Shown: in pieces, positions 7,703-16,886 of the stretch
How the letters are laid out: every line of letters begins with the position of its first letter
How positions within the stretch are numbered: position 1 is the first letter of the stretch
NCBI RefSeq assembly: GCF_028621955.1
Contig: NZ_CP117516.1
Location: 2,626,001 to 2,690,000 of the forward strand
Direction of reading: 5' to 3'
DNA: 64,000 bases
From: Erythrobacter sp. BLCC-B19
Lineage (GTDB): Bacteria > Pseudomonadota > Alphaproteobacteria > Sphingomonadales > Sphingomonadaceae
The notes under the pieces: generated by a model
Seen by the model: the letters and a program-made list of their open reading frames with translations, nothing else
Database searches by the model: none
Told to the model about the DNA's origin: nothing
Made by a program: the position numbers and the translations under genes

Positions 7703-10654
7703 ATGAGCCTCACCAAAATCTCCGTGCGCGGTGCGCGCGAGCATAATCTCAAGGGTATCGACATTGATCTGCCGCGCGATGCGCTGATCGTGGTCACGGG
7801 CCTCTCGGGCAGCGGCAAGTCTTCGCTGGCGTTCGACACCATCTATGCCGAGGGCCAGCGGCGCTATGTCGAGAGCCTCAGCGCCTATGCGCGCCAGTTC
7901 CTCGAGATGATGCAGAAGCCCGATGTCGAGCATATCGACGGGCTCTCGCCGGCGATCTCGATCGAGCAGAAGACGACGAGCCGCAATCCGCGCTCCACGG
8001 TCGCGACGGTGACCGAGATCTACGACTATATGCGCCTCTTGTGGGCGCGGGTCGGCACGCCCTATTCACCCACCACCGGCGAGCCGATCAGCGCGCAGAC
8101 TGTCAGCCAGATGGTCGACCGGGTGATGGCGCTGCCCGAGGGCACGCGCGCCTATCTGCTCGCGCCGGTGGTGCGCGGGCGCAAGGGCGAATACCGCAAG
8201 GAAATCGCCGAATGGCAGCGGCAGGGCTTCACCCGCGTGCGGATCGATGGCGAAATCTACGCCATCGAGGACGCGCCTGCGCTCGACAAGAAGTTCAAGC
8301 ACGACATCGAAGTGGTGGTTGACCGGATCGCGGTGAAGGACGGCCTCCAGACCCGCCTCGCCGAAAGCTTCGAGACCGCGCTGAAGCTCGCCGAGGGGCT
8401 GGCCTATGTCGACCTTGCCGACGGCGTGGTGCCGGGGCGCGAGGCCGAAGAACAGGGCGGCGCGATGAAGGGTGCAGGCCTGCCCGCGAACCGCATCGTC
8501 TTTTCCGAGAAATTCGCCTGCCCGGTGAGCGGCTTCACGATCGAGGAAATCGAACCGCGGCTGTTCTCCTTCAACGCCCCGCAAGGCGCGTGTCCGGCCT
8601 GCGACGGGATCGGCGAGAAGATGCTGTTCGACCCGCAGCTGGTGGTGCCCAACGAGGCGCTGACCCTCAAGCAGGGCGCGGTGGTGCCCTGGGCCAAGTC
8701 CAACCCGCCGTCGCCCTATTACATGCAGGTGCTCGCCAGCCTCGCCAAGGCCTATGGCTTCGACCTGACGACCCCGTGGAAAGACCTCGCGCCCGAACAG
8801 AAGCTCATCATCCTCCACGGCACGGGCGGGCTGCCGGTGCCGCTGACCTTCAAGGACGGGCGCCGCGAATATACCGTCCACAAGCCGTTCGAGGGCGTGA
8901 TCGGCAACCTCAATCGCCGCCTGCTCCAGACCGAAAGCGCGTGGATGCAGGAGGAGCTGGGCAAGTACCAGACCGCGCAGCCCTGCGAGACCTGCGGCGG
9001 CAAGCGCCTCAACGAGAAGGCGCTGTCGGTGAAGATCCCCGGCGCGAACGGGCCGACCGACATCGCCACCCCGGTGCAGATGAGCGTCGCCGATGCCAAG
9101 GCGTGGTTCCTCGATCTCGACCAGTATCTCACCCCGCAGCAGAGCCAGATCGCCAAGGCCATCCTCAAGGAGATCAACGAGCGGCTGGGCTTCCTCGACA
9201 ACGTGGGGCTCGATTACCTCAACCTCGACCGCACCTCCGGCACGCTGTCGGGGGGTGAGAGCCAGCGCATCCGCCTCGCCAGCCAGATCGGCAGCGGGCT
9301 GTCGGGCGTGCTCTATGTGCTCGACGAGCCCAGCATCGGCCTCCACCAGCGCGACAATGACCGGCTGCTGGAAACGCTGAAGCGCCTGCGCGATCTCGGC
9401 AACACCGTGATCGTGGTCGAGCATGATGAAGACGCGATCCGCGCCGCCGACCATATCGTCGACCTCGGCCCCGGTGCGGGGGTGCATGGCGGGCAGGTGG
9501 TTGCGGAAGGGACGCTCAAGCAGATCCTCAAGGCCAAGGGCTCTCTCACCGCCGATTACCTCACCGGCAAGCGCAAGATCGACGTGCCGGCCAAGCGCCG
9601 CAAGGGCAACGGGCATCACATCGTGGTCAAGAACGCGCGGGCGAACAACCTCAAGGGCGTGACCGCCAAGATCCCGCTCGGCACCTTCACCTGCATCACC
9701 GGCGTGTCAGGCTCGGGCAAATCCTCGCTCACCATCGACACCTTGCAGGCGGGCGCCTCGCGCGTGCTCAACGGCGCGCGGGTGATCGCGGGTGCGCATG
9801 ACGAGATCACGGGCTTGCAGCACTGCGACAAGGTCATCGAGATCGACCAGTCCCCCATCGGCCGCACCCCGCGCTCCAACCCCGCCACCTACACCGGCGC
9901 CTTCACCCAGATCCGCGACTGGTTCGCCGGCCTGCCGGAGAGCCTCGCGCGCGGCTACAAGCCCGGGCGCTTCTCCTTCAACGTCAAGGGCGGTCGCTGC
10001 GAGAAGTGCCAGGGCGACGGGCTCATCAAGATCGAGATGCACTTCCTCCCCGACGTCTACGTCACCTGCGAGGAATGCGGCGGCAAGCGCTACAACCGCG
10101 AGACGCTCGAGGTGAAGTTCAAGGGTCACTCGATCGCCGACGTGCTCGACATGACGATCGAGGACGCCGAGGAATTCTTCAAGGCCGTCCCCCCGATCCG
10201 CGAGAAGATGCGGATGCTGAACGAGGTCGGCCTCGGCTACGTCAAGGTCGGCCAGCAGGCGACCACGCTGTCAGGCGGCGAGGCGCAGCGGGTGAAGCTG
10301 GCGAAGGAACTGGCAAGGCGCTCGACCGGGCAGACGCTCTACATCCTCGACGAGCCGACCACCGGCCTGCATTTCGAGGACGTGCGCAAACTCCTCGAAG
10401 TGCTGCACCGGCTGGTGGAGCAGGGCAATTCGGTGGTGGTGATCGAACACAACCTCGACGTGATCAAGACCGCCGACTGGATCATTGATCTGGGCCCCGA
10501 GGGCGGGGTGCGCGGGGGGGAGATTGTCGCGGAGGGCACCCCGGAGAAGGTGGTGAAGGAGCCGCGGTCGTTCACGGGGCGGTATCTGGCGCCGTTGTTG
10601 GGGGGTAATCCTTCCCGGAACGGAGAGGGGGCAGTCCTGAGCCTGTCGAACTGA
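7703..10654 (+). CDS. uvrA: Excinuclease ABC subunit A (983 aa)
   Basis: DNA damage recognition ATPase of nucleotide excision repair, working with UvrB. Two ABC ATPase modules are present: Walker [10 protein letters not shown] at 33-41 and GVSGSGKSS near 667-675, two signature motifs ([16 protein letters not shown] and [16 protein letters not shown]) and Walker [13 protein letters not shown] / [13 protein letters not shown]. The C-terminal zinc module has CEKC...CEEC. The first zinc module reads C273-P-V-S276 and C297-P-A-C300, so one of the four E. coli ligands is Ser. The last ~17 residues after GRYLAPLL are not family sequence and partly derive from a repeat. Expression is probably LexA-repressed. 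Confidence 0.98.
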   Translation: MSLTKISVRGAREHNLKGIDIDLPRDALIVVTGLSGSGKSSLAFDTIYAEGQRRYVESLSAYARQFLEMMQKPDVEHIDGLSPAISIEQKTTSRNPRSTVATVTEIYDYMRLLWARVGTPYSPTTGEPISAQTVSQMVDRVMALPEGTRAYLLAPVVRGRKGEYRKEIAEWQRQGFTRVRIDGEIYAIEDAPALDKKFKHDIEVVVDRIAVKDGLQTRLAESFETALKLAEGLAYVDLADGVVPGREAEEQGGAMKGAGLPANRIVFSEKFACPVSGFTIEEIEPRLFSFNAPQGACPACDGIGEKMLFDPQLVVPNEALTLKQGAVVPWAKSNPPSPYYMQVLASLAKAYGFDLTTPWKDLAPEQKLIILHGTGGLPVPLTFKDGRREYTVHKPFEGVIGNLNRRLLQTESAWMQEELGKYQTAQPCETCGGKRLNEKALSVKIPGANGPTDIATPVQMSVADAKAWFLDLDQYLTPQQSQIAKAILKEINERLGFLDNVGLDYLNLDRTSGTLSGGESQRIRLASQIGSGLSGVLYVLDEPSIGLHQRDNDRLLETLKRLRDLGNTVIVVEHDEDAIRAADHIVDLGPGAGVHGGQVVAEGTLKQILKAKGSLTADYLTGKRKIDVPAKRRKGNGHHIVVKNARANNLKGVTAKIPLGTFTCITGVSGSGKSSLTIDTLQAGASRVLNGARVIAGAHDEITGLQHCDKVIEIDQSPIGRTPRSNPATYTGAFTQIRDWFAGLPESLARGYKPGRFSFNVKGGRCEKCQGDGLIKIEMHFLPDVYVTCEECGGKRYNRETLEVKFKGHSIADVLDMTIEDAEEFFKAVPPIREKMRMLNEVGLGYVKVGQQATTLSGGEAQRVKLAKELARRSTGQTLYILDEPTTGLHFEDVRKLLEVLHRLVEQGNSVVVIEHNLDVIKTADWIIDLGPEGGVRGGEIVAEGTPEKVVKEPRSFTGRYLAPLLGGNPSRNGEGAVLSLSN
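10632..10653. repeat. REP-like sequence at the 3' end of uvrA
   Basis: The segment CAGTCCTGAGCCTGTCGAAC (reverse complement GTTCGACAGGCTCAGGACTG) matches, from memory, the short dispersed repeat very common in sphingomonad genomes. It lies inside the last codons of uvrA and reaches the stop codon. I see no second full copy in this window. Confidence 0.5.
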
Positions 10655-10858
10655 TGGTGGAGCGGTGAGCGCCGCTGATCAGGACGCTCCTGTTCACAAG
10701 CCTCGTCATGCTTAACTAGTTTCTTCATCCAATCTGCAGCAAACGTTCGCGTCGCTAGGGGAAGAATGGTTCTATAGAAAATTATAGAGATAGAACGAAA
10801 ACATAGTTAATAAACTGAAGGAATATTTCTATAAATTTTATATGAAGAAAATTTTATT
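10655..10858. other. AT-rich intergenic junction after uvrA
   Basis: No gene is seen. Two small hairpins follow the uvrA stop: AGCGG/CCGCT near 10661-10676 and CAGGA-CGC-TCCTG at 10680-10692, possible weak termination signals. From 10720 the DNA becomes very AT-rich up to the end of the convergent AAA-DUF4435 gene, marking the edge of an acquired segment. Confidence 0.4.
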
Positions 10859-12487
10859 TTAGAATGTCGGTATATATTTCAACATTTCAAATTTTATTGA
10901 TTCTCCTAGATCGTTATTTATTTCAAGTTGCCGAAAAACTATTTTTTGATAACGTTTCAGATCGCATCCCAGAGCCGCTGAAATCCGGCTGCCAATGATG
11001 GTATTCTTAATCGGAATGCCCCGTATGCCGTCTATTCCCACAGAGGATGCTGCAATATTCGAGATTTCGTCATTTGTATTTTCAATAATTGATGAAAAAT
11101 CGAATGACTCTTTTATGGTCTCGCTTTCGCGAATTTGGGATACGCTGACTTTAGCTTCTGCCAATTCCCTATTGATACGCCAAGCTGCGAGCCGCGCAGA
11201 AATCTCAGGAGTTGCAATATTCAGAGCTTCTTGGGCGGCAGACTGTGCCGCAGCGAGGCGTGCTTGAACCTCTAAGCCACCCTCGCTTTGAAAGAGAATT
11301 GTGGCCACAGTCTCTGACACCTTCTCAAGGAAGAGTAGGTTCTCAGACGTTGGGCATCTCAGGGCATAAATTCCTTCACTCTCTAAAGTCTGAACCTCGG
11401 ATTCGGTGCGACCATCGCGGTCAATCAAGCCCGCAGCCTCAACCCAGTGAAGCTGCTGGTTTCTTCTGAGCGACTTTACGGCATCAATTACATCTTGTGC
11501 ACCGCCCTTGGGAGTGATTTTCCAGTCGGGAAAGAGGCAATTATAAATCTTGAAATCAATAGAGTTTGTTGTTCCCTCAACAAACAATAATTTCTGCCTA
11601 CTACCTAGGAGATCAAGTCTAATCGACTCATCAATATTTTCTAGTTCTGATAAAATTTCGACATCGAAGCTTCTTGTTTCGGGGCGGGTAGAGATCACAC
11701 TCGAATTTTTGACATATAATATTCTGTCAACGTTGGTGCCTGAAATTAGATTAACATCATGACTTGCAAAAAGAAATGCGACATCAGGCCTTGCTGTGAT
11801 AAGGGAGTTAACAAGTGGTGCTGCTATACTTGGATGAAGATTGCGCTCCGGTTCATCAATTGCGATGACAGTATACGGGTCTTGAACAATAACAGCTCCG
11901 GCAACAAAGAGTGCTGCCCTTTCTCCGTCAGAAAGTTGGTCAATGTCGTATTCATTGTTTTCTCTGACCACCCGCAATCCGCGCCCACTAGATTTAAAGC
12001 GGACTGCCATGCGGGCAGCTTGAAAGACGCGATTGAGCGTCTCCACCGGGCCGGGTTGGGCCTTATGTTCCGCTTGCGCCTCATCAGGATTATTCCCGAG
12101 CAAGCGTACGAGTTCCGCATTGTAAGCCGCGTCAGTGTTGGCGAGTCGCCTCACGACAGATTTGAATAAATCTTCGGCCCACTGATTCTTATATCTATTA
12201 AATACATCAACGTGAGTGAACATATTTGTGCGGAGCTGATTAATATCTTGAGCAAGGTTGTCCCAGCCGTTATTGAATGTAATTTGTCTATGCCCGGGAT
12301 AATACTCTGCTCGTCCGGCTCCGACTGAACGATAAATGGTGTAGAGTAAGGCTGATTTACCTGCCCCATTTGGCCCGGCGACCATGAAGGCGTCGCCAGT
12401 TTTGATAGGGATTTTGGCAGGTCCAGAATTCGTCAGGAACTCAACAACGCCGAGGGTTACCGGTTGTAGGTTAACTGTATCAATCAT
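10859..12487 (-). CDS. AAA ATPase fused to DUF4435/TOPRIM-like domain; PARIS-like (542 aa)
   Basis: The N-terminal half is an ABC/SMC-type AAA ATPase: Walker A GPNGAGKS at 38-45, signature LSDGERAALFVAGA at 185-198, Walker B VIAIDEPERNLHPS at 207-220 and the H-loop FASHD near 243. The C-terminal half begins LLFVEGTTNSIDF (300-312, Glu304), continues ITPKGGAQDV and GLIDRDGR (Asp356, Asp358) and CPTSENLLF, the pattern of DUF4435/TOPRIM nucleases. AriA (AAA15) and AriB (DUF4435) form the PARIS phage defence system, and merged versions are known. The gene is markedly AT-richer than its surroundings and stands alone, as expected for a mobile defence gene. OLD-family nucleases are the main alternative. 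Confidence 0.78.
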   Translation of the reverse strand: MIDTVNLQPVTLGVVEFLTNSGPAKIPIKTGDAFMVAGPNGAGKSALLYTIYRSVGAGRAEYYPGHRQITFNNGWDNLAQDINQLRTNMFTHVDVFNRYKNQWAEDLFKSVVRRLANTDAAYNAELVRLLGNNPDEAQAEHKAQPGPVETLNRVFQAARMAVRFKSSGRGLRVVRENNEYDIDQLSDGERAALFVAGAVIVQDPYTVIAIDEPERNLHPSIAAPLVNSLITARPDVAFLFASHDVNLISGTNVDRILYVKNSSVISTRPETRSFDVEILSELENIDESIRLDLLGSRQKLLFVEGTTNSIDFKIYNCLFPDWKITPKGGAQDVIDAVKSLRRNQQLHWVEAAGLIDRDGRTESEVQTLESEGIYALRCPTSENLLFLEKVSETVATILFQSEGGLEVQARLAAAQSAAQEALNIATPEISARLAAWRINRELAEAKVSVSQIRESETIKESFDFSSIIENTNDEISNIAASSVGIDGIRGIPIKNTIIGSRISAALGCDLKRYQKIVFRQLEINNDLGESIKFEMLKYIPTF

Positions 12488-12833
12488 GGTTGGTACATTA
12501 GCTTAGTTGTGATTCGTTCTGTCAAGCAGTTGCTGTAGATCCATGCCGCGAAGGTTCGATTTTTATCGATTTTCTGTGGAGGATTTTTGGTGCTGGCTAC
12601 GATGACATTTGCCTGTCCTCTCGTTCCATCCCCCCTTTCCTACACCCCCACCCCAACATACCCTCCCACCCAAGCGTCGGCCCTGTGCGGCTCTCTCCCG
12701 CCAAGCCTTCCTCCCCGCCAGCCCCTCGGCGCGCTGCCACGGGGGCAGGGGTCTCGGGCGCGTGGTGACACAGAGAGCCAGCAGGTTCGGCGCGCGTTGC
12801 GGCGTTTTTGCCGCCTGGCAGGAGCCTCCGCCC
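12488..12833. other. Intergenic region with C-rich tract
   Basis: Holds the promoter of the AAA-DUF4435 gene on the left. From about 12612 to 12690 the plus strand is strongly pyrimidine-rich with several runs of four to six C. The base composition returns to the GC-rich host type at about 12600, which marks the right edge of the AT-rich segment. I see no convincing gene, attachment site or flanking direct repeat. Confidence 0.4.
12497..12525 (-). promoter_or_regulatory. Candidate promoter of the AAA-DUF4435 gene
   Basis: On the minus strand TTGACA (12520-12525) is followed after 17 bases by GCTAAT (12497-12502), ten bases before the ATG. The -35 is a perfect sigma-70 consensus; the -10 is fair. 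The leader would be very short. Confidence 0.45.
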
Positions 12834-13139
12834 ATGAACCGCATCAACCAAGCCTCCTTCGATCCGCAGCCCTATGACAACACGCGCAAGCTGCCTGTCG
12901 GGTCTGCGCCGGTGGGCGATGCCGGGGAGGTTGGGTTTGTCGCCGCATGGCTCGGCCATGTCGAGGCGGGGCGGATCGGCGGGGGTTCTTGTGGGCCTAC
13001 CGTTTCGCGACCTGAGGCCGATCCCCGTGCGCCTACCCCAGAGCAACCCGAGGCCCGGGCGTTCAATGCCGAGGCGCGGGCGATTGTGCTTGCCAATGAG
13101 CGGCTGATGTTCGGGCGGCAACGCACCATTCTTGGCTGA
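12834..13139 (+). CDS. Small hypothetical protein (101 aa)
   Basis: The ATG at 12834 (MNRINQASFDPQPYDNTRK) has a GGAG site 11 bases upstream; the frame is open before it, but that part is low-complexity. The product is soluble and polar, with no signal peptide. A central Gly/Pro-rich stretch (EAGRIGGGSCGPTVS) separates a charged N-terminus from a short helical C-terminus (EARAFNAEARAIVLANERL). No family is recognised. It is flanked by gaps on both sides and has no operon partner. It could be a chance frame. Confidence 0.45.
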   Translation: MNRINQASFDPQPYDNTRKLPVGSAPVGDAGEVGFVAAWLGHVEAGRIGGGSCGPTVSRPEADPRAPTPEQPEARAFNAEARAIVLANERLMFGRQRTILG

Positions 13140-13407
13140 GGCCGGGGGCGGGCGGCGGGGGCGGTCTGCGTCGCTCGGCGGGAGGTAACGCGCCGCTGCG
13201 GCCTCTCCCACGGGTGCGGAATTCGGTCCGGCGTTTGCGCAGCTGTTGACTGTCCTTGCGCGCCCTTGTGCGGGTTTTCCCCTCCCATAACCGGTTTTGC
13301 GCAAGGCCTGTGCGGCGCTGGCGCGGGCTGCTTGACCCCTCGGGCGGGGGGCTGCATAGCCCGCGCTGGCCTTGCAGGCGGCAGGGCGCGCCAGGGGAGC
13401 GGGGCCG

Positions 13408-14919
13408 GTGACACGCCTTTCGGACAAGACCTATCCGGCGATCCTCCTCGCGCTCGCGATGCTGGGGGCGTGGTGGGCCTTGCGCGATATGGTGCTGCCC
13501 CATGATGTCGGCTGGCAATTCTGGACGGCGCGGCAAATGCTCGGCGGAACAGAGCTTTACGCCGAGATCTGGGAGGTCAATCCGCCGCTGTGGTTCTGGT
13601 CGGCAATGCCGCTGGCGTGGGTGGCCGAGCAGACCGGGGCGCCGTGGGGCGCGGTGCTGGCAGGCGCGGTGGCGGGGCTGGGGGCGCTGTGCGCGGGGCT
13701 GACGGCGCATCTGCTCGGCCCCCGCTCGGCGATGGAGCGCGCGGTGTGGGGGCTGCTGGTCTTCGCCATGACGGTGATCCTCCCCGCCAGCCAGACCGGC
13801 CAGCGCGAACCGCTCGCCCTGATCGTGAGCCTGCCCTATGCGGCGCTGATCGCGCGGCGCCATGCCGGGGTGGCGGTGCCCGGATTGCTCGCGGCAGGCG
13901 TGGCGCTGCTGGCGGCCTATGGCTTTGCGTTGAAACACTATTTTGTCGCGGTGCCGTTGGTGCTCGAGCTGTGGCTGATCGCCCGCCAGCGTGGCGCATG
14001 GCGTCCGTGGCGGCCCGAGGTCGCGGTGCTGGCGGGGCTGGCGGCGGCCTATGCGGCGGCGGTGGTGGTGCTTACCCCGGCGTTCTTCTCGGTGATCCTG
14101 CCGATGGTCGAGGCCGCCTATTTCAGCTCGCAGGCAACGCTCGTCTTCACGCTGGTGAAGCCCTATGTGCTGTTCTGGGTGGTGGCGGGCGGCTTCCTGT
14201 GGGCGACGCGCAAGCTGCCCCTGCGCGCGGTGTCGCCTGCCGCCGAAGCCGCTATCCCGGCGCTGGTGCTGACGTGGGGCGCCTTTGCGCTGGGCTATGT
14301 TCTGCAGAGCCGCGGGTGGAATTATCACAGCATCGCGGCGACCGGGACGATGGGCGTGGCGGTGGGGCTGCGGGCGTGGCGGGTCGAGGCATGGCCTGCC
14401 CGCGCGATCGGGGGGGCGATGCTGGCCGCGCTGGTGTGGCTGATGTACCCCTATAATCCCCGCCCCGCTCCCGAGGAGCCGTTGCTGGATCGGGTCGCGC
14501 CGGGCGAGGGCGTATTCATCGCCGACTTCAACGCCGGCGCGATCTGGCGGCGCGGACGCGAGGATCTGGTGTGGGTCTCGCGCGCCTATTCGCTGTGGAT
14601 GGTGCAGGCGATCACCGCTGCTGAGGCCGAGGGGCGGGTGACTCCAGCGCTGGCCCGGCTGCGGGGCGAGGTGCTCGCGGCGACATCGCAGGACATCCGC
14701 TGCCATCCGCCGCAGCTGATCCTGTTCAAGGCAACCCCGGGGACCCGCGGCGCGGACGGGGCGTTCAGTTTCGAGGCGTTCCTGCTGCGCGACCCGGCGC
14801 TGCGGGAGTTCCTCGCGGCGCACTACGGGCCGGCGGAGCGCGCCAAGGCCGGCACGGCCTATTGGCGGCGGGGCACAGCGGCGGGGCTTGCCGCGTCCGC
14901 GTGCCGCACGATCCGCTGA
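13408..14919 (+). CDS. Polytopic membrane protein, GT-C glycosyltransferase-like (503 aa)
   Basis: The GTG at 13408 is chosen because GGGGAG lies just upstream; a TTG further up lacks a site. About ten hydrophobic helices fill residues 5-350, and the C-terminal ~130 residues are soluble. The first periplasmic loop (HDVGWQFWTARQMLGGTELY then EIWEVNPPLWFW) has the acidic and aromatic pattern of GT39/ArnT-type GT-C enzymes, which use polyprenyl-phosphate sugars. The substrate is unknown. It stands alone and is convergent with the symporter gene, three bases away. The family call is from pattern only. Confidence 0.65.
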   Translation: MTRLSDKTYPAILLALAMLGAWWALRDMVLPHDVGWQFWTARQMLGGTELYAEIWEVNPPLWFWSAMPLAWVAEQTGAPWGAVLAGAVAGLGALCAGLTAHLLGPRSAMERAVWGLLVFAMTVILPASQTGQREPLALIVSLPYAALIARRHAGVAVPGLLAAGVALLAAYGFALKHYFVAVPLVLELWLIARQRGAWRPWRPEVAVLAGLAAAYAAAVVVLTPAFFSVILPMVEAAYFSSQATLVFTLVKPYVLFWVVAGGFLWATRKLPLRAVSPAAEAAIPALVLTWGAFALGYVLQSRGWNYHSIAATGTMGVAVGLRAWRVEAWPARAIGGAMLAALVWLMYPYNPRPAPEEPLLDRVAPGEGVFIADFNAGAIWRRGREDLVWVSRAYSLWMVQAITAAEAEGRVTPALARLRGEVLAATSQDIRCHPPQLILFKATPGTRGADGAFSFEAFLLRDPALREFLAAHYGPAERAKAGTAYWRRGTAAGLAASACRTIR

Positions 14920-14922
14920 GCC

Positions 14923-16311
14923 TCAATCCGCGCTGGCAGCCGCCGGACGATCCAGCACGCTGACGGCGGCGAAGGTAAGCGTCCCGCTCGCGATCATCCA
15001 CAAGAAGGCACCGGGCAGGCCAAGGCTCCAGTCGAGCACTGCCAGCACGCCAGTCTGCACCACGATCGCAGCCAGTCCCGCGCGGGGGCGGCGCCATCCG
15101 GCAAGGCCGGCGATGATCGGCACGGCGAGCACCGCGGCAATCGCGCCTGCATCGAGAACGAGGTTGCGCAAGCTCTCCCCCTGCATCGCCAGCCACGCTG
15201 CGAGCGCCGCCGCGCCCACCGTCGCGGTGCGCGCGGCGCGCAGCAGGGCGAGGGGGGAGGCGTTCGGATTCAAGCGCTTGTAGCCGCTTTCTGTGACAAC
15301 GGCGGAAACGGCCAGCAGCGCGGAATCGACCGAGGATAGGATCGCGGACACCAGCGCTCCGGTAAAGACCACCATCAGCCATTCAGGCAGCAGCGCTGTC
15401 GCAAGGCTGGGCAGGTAGGCCTCGTCAGCGCCCAGCGACAGGCCAAGCTGCGGGCCGAACAGGCCGAAGCTGACCGGGATCAGCCCGGCTGCGAGATAGA
15501 TCCCCGCGCCCCACAACGCTCCGGTGCGCGCCACCTCAGGCGAGCGCGCGGCCAGCGTGCGGGCGAGCGCCTCCTGGCTCACCATCGTGCCGGCAATGGG
15601 GATGAGCCACAGCTCGGCCCTGTCGACCCAGCTTTCCCCCGGTGCTGTGAAGCTCCAGACGGTTGGCGGCGTGCTTGCCCACATCGGCCCGAACCCGCCG
15701 TGGGCCGCCACCATCAGAGCGAACATGATCAGGATTGCGACAATGATGACAATGCCTTGCAGGATGTCGGTCACGACATCAGCGGCCAGTCCGCCATAGA
15801 GGGTGTAGCCCATCACCAGCAGCGTCGCCCCGATCAGCGCAGGGGTGAAGTCGAGGCCCGAGGCGCTCGCAATGATCGTGGCAAAGGCGAACAGCTGCGC
15901 GGCTGACCAGGTGGTGGCCGACAAGGCGATCACGGCGGCGGCAAGGCTCTCGGTGCCCGGCCCGAACCGGTCGCGCAGAAAATCGGCAATGGTGATGAAC
16001 CCGCCGCTGCGCAAGCGGTGCGCGAAGAACAGCGCGATGGCGAGGATCCCGATGGCATAGGCGAAGGGTTCGGCCCGTGCGCCCGCAAGGCCATCGCGCG
16101 CGACTTCGCCCGAGGTGGCGATCAGGCTTTCCGAGGCGAACCAGGTCGCAAACAGGCTCATCCCCACCGCAAACGGCCCGAGGCTGCGGCCCGCGACGAG
16201 GTAATCGGCATCGGATTTGGCCCCGCGTCCGGCCCAGATGGCAAGCGCAATCTGGGCCGCGACATAGGCGAGGATCAGCACGAGCGTCAGCGAAATGGCG
16301 GTGGCCCCCAC
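14923..16311 (-). CDS. Sodium:solute symporter family protein (462 aa)
   Basis: An SSS-family secondary transporter with about 13 predicted helices. Family marks are DYLVAGRSLGPFAVGMSLFA near residue 36, the FASESLIATSGE helix, GGLAADVVTDILQG and the VSAILSSVDSALLAVSAVV helix that carries the Na2-site serines. Length matches the family. Start is a GTG at 16311 with only a weak ribosome site; no better in-frame start is seen. The substrate could be a sugar, proline or other solute. The upstream ~180 bases to the next gene hold no other feature. Confidence 0.85.
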   Translation of the reverse strand: MGATAISLTLVLILAYVAAQIALAIWAGRGAKSDADYLVAGRSLGPFAVGMSLFATWFASESLIATSGEVARDGLAGARAEPFAYAIGILAIALFFAHRLRSGGFITIADFLRDRFGPGTESLAAAVIALSATTWSAAQLFAFATIIASASGLDFTPALIGATLLVMGYTLYGGLAADVVTDILQGIVIIVAILIMFALMVAAHGGFGPMWASTPPTVWSFTAPGESWVDRAELWLIPIAGTMVSQEALARTLAARSPEVARTGALWGAGIYLAAGLIPVSFGLFGPQLGLSLGADEAYLPSLATALLPEWLMVVFTGALVSAILSSVDSALLAVSAVVTESGYKRLNPNASPLALLRAARTATVGAAALAAWLAMQGESLRNLVLDAGAIAAVLAVPIIAGLAGWRRPRAGLAAIVVQTGVLAVLDWSLGLPGAFLWMIASGTLTFAAVSVLDRPAAASAD

Positions 16312-16495
16312 ACTTGTCCCGCCGGTCAGCCCCTGTCGCTGGCACGGCGGTGTCGATCAGTTTGGCGCCAGACCCTAACCGCGCGCCGCATGATCGCAAG
16401 GCCCAGATCAGGCGCTATCGTCAGCCCGCTGCATCCGCCTTGCGCATGGCGGCGTAGCTCGATGCGGACGGGGCAAGCGCAAGGAAGCGCCGCTT

Positions 16496-16876
16496 ATGTC
16501 ATTGGCTCGCATATCTGCCGCATTCATCCTCGCCGCCGCGCTCTCTCTCACCGCGGTGGCCGAGGCCGGGACGATCAATTCCAACCTCCAGATCGAAGCG
16601 GGAAAGACCTTCGAGCTGGGCGGCGGGCAGGAGGGCGGCTTTGTCGTCACGGGCACCAACACAGGGCCGGTCGCAGTGGTGGTGCTCGGCCAGCGCGAGG
16701 GCAGTGCGCCCGAGGTGCGCGGGACGGTTCAACCCGGCGGCAAGATCGATGCGAAATTCGCGGCGGGCGAGATGGCGCTCTTGCGCAACACATCAGGCCA
16801 GCAGATGGCCCGGCTCAAGCTGAAGGTGACGGGGGACACGTCGAGCCTCGGGATGACCTATTCGGCCAACCCGTAA
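16496..16876 (+). CDS. Small secreted protein of unknown function (126 aa)
   Basis: Residues 1-24 form a clear Sec signal peptide with cleavage predicted after AEA. The ATG at 16496 has an AAGGAA site at good distance. The mature ~100 residues are beta-rich with no cysteine (NSNLQIEAGKTFELGGGQEG, then TGPVAVVVLGQREG), like a small periplasmic beta-sandwich. No named family is recognised. It ends ten bases before the convergent rlpA stop. Confidence 0.7.
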   Translation: MSLARISAAFILAAALSLTAVAEAGTINSNLQIEAGKTFELGGGQEGGFVVTGTNTGPVAVVVLGQREGSAPEVRGTVQPGGKIDAKFAAGEMALLRNTSGQQMARLKLKVTGDTSSLGMTYSANP

Positions 16877-16886
16877 GCGCGCCGGA

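Noticed and set aside
8066..9619. 517-codon minus-strand frame inside uvrA
   Set aside because: Shadow of uvrA; no motif, no ribosome site and the coding strand is certain.
5115..12487. Prophage or integrative element
   Set aside because: No integrase, structural phage gene, tRNA target or flanking repeats are seen; the accessory genes are interrupted by native uvrA.
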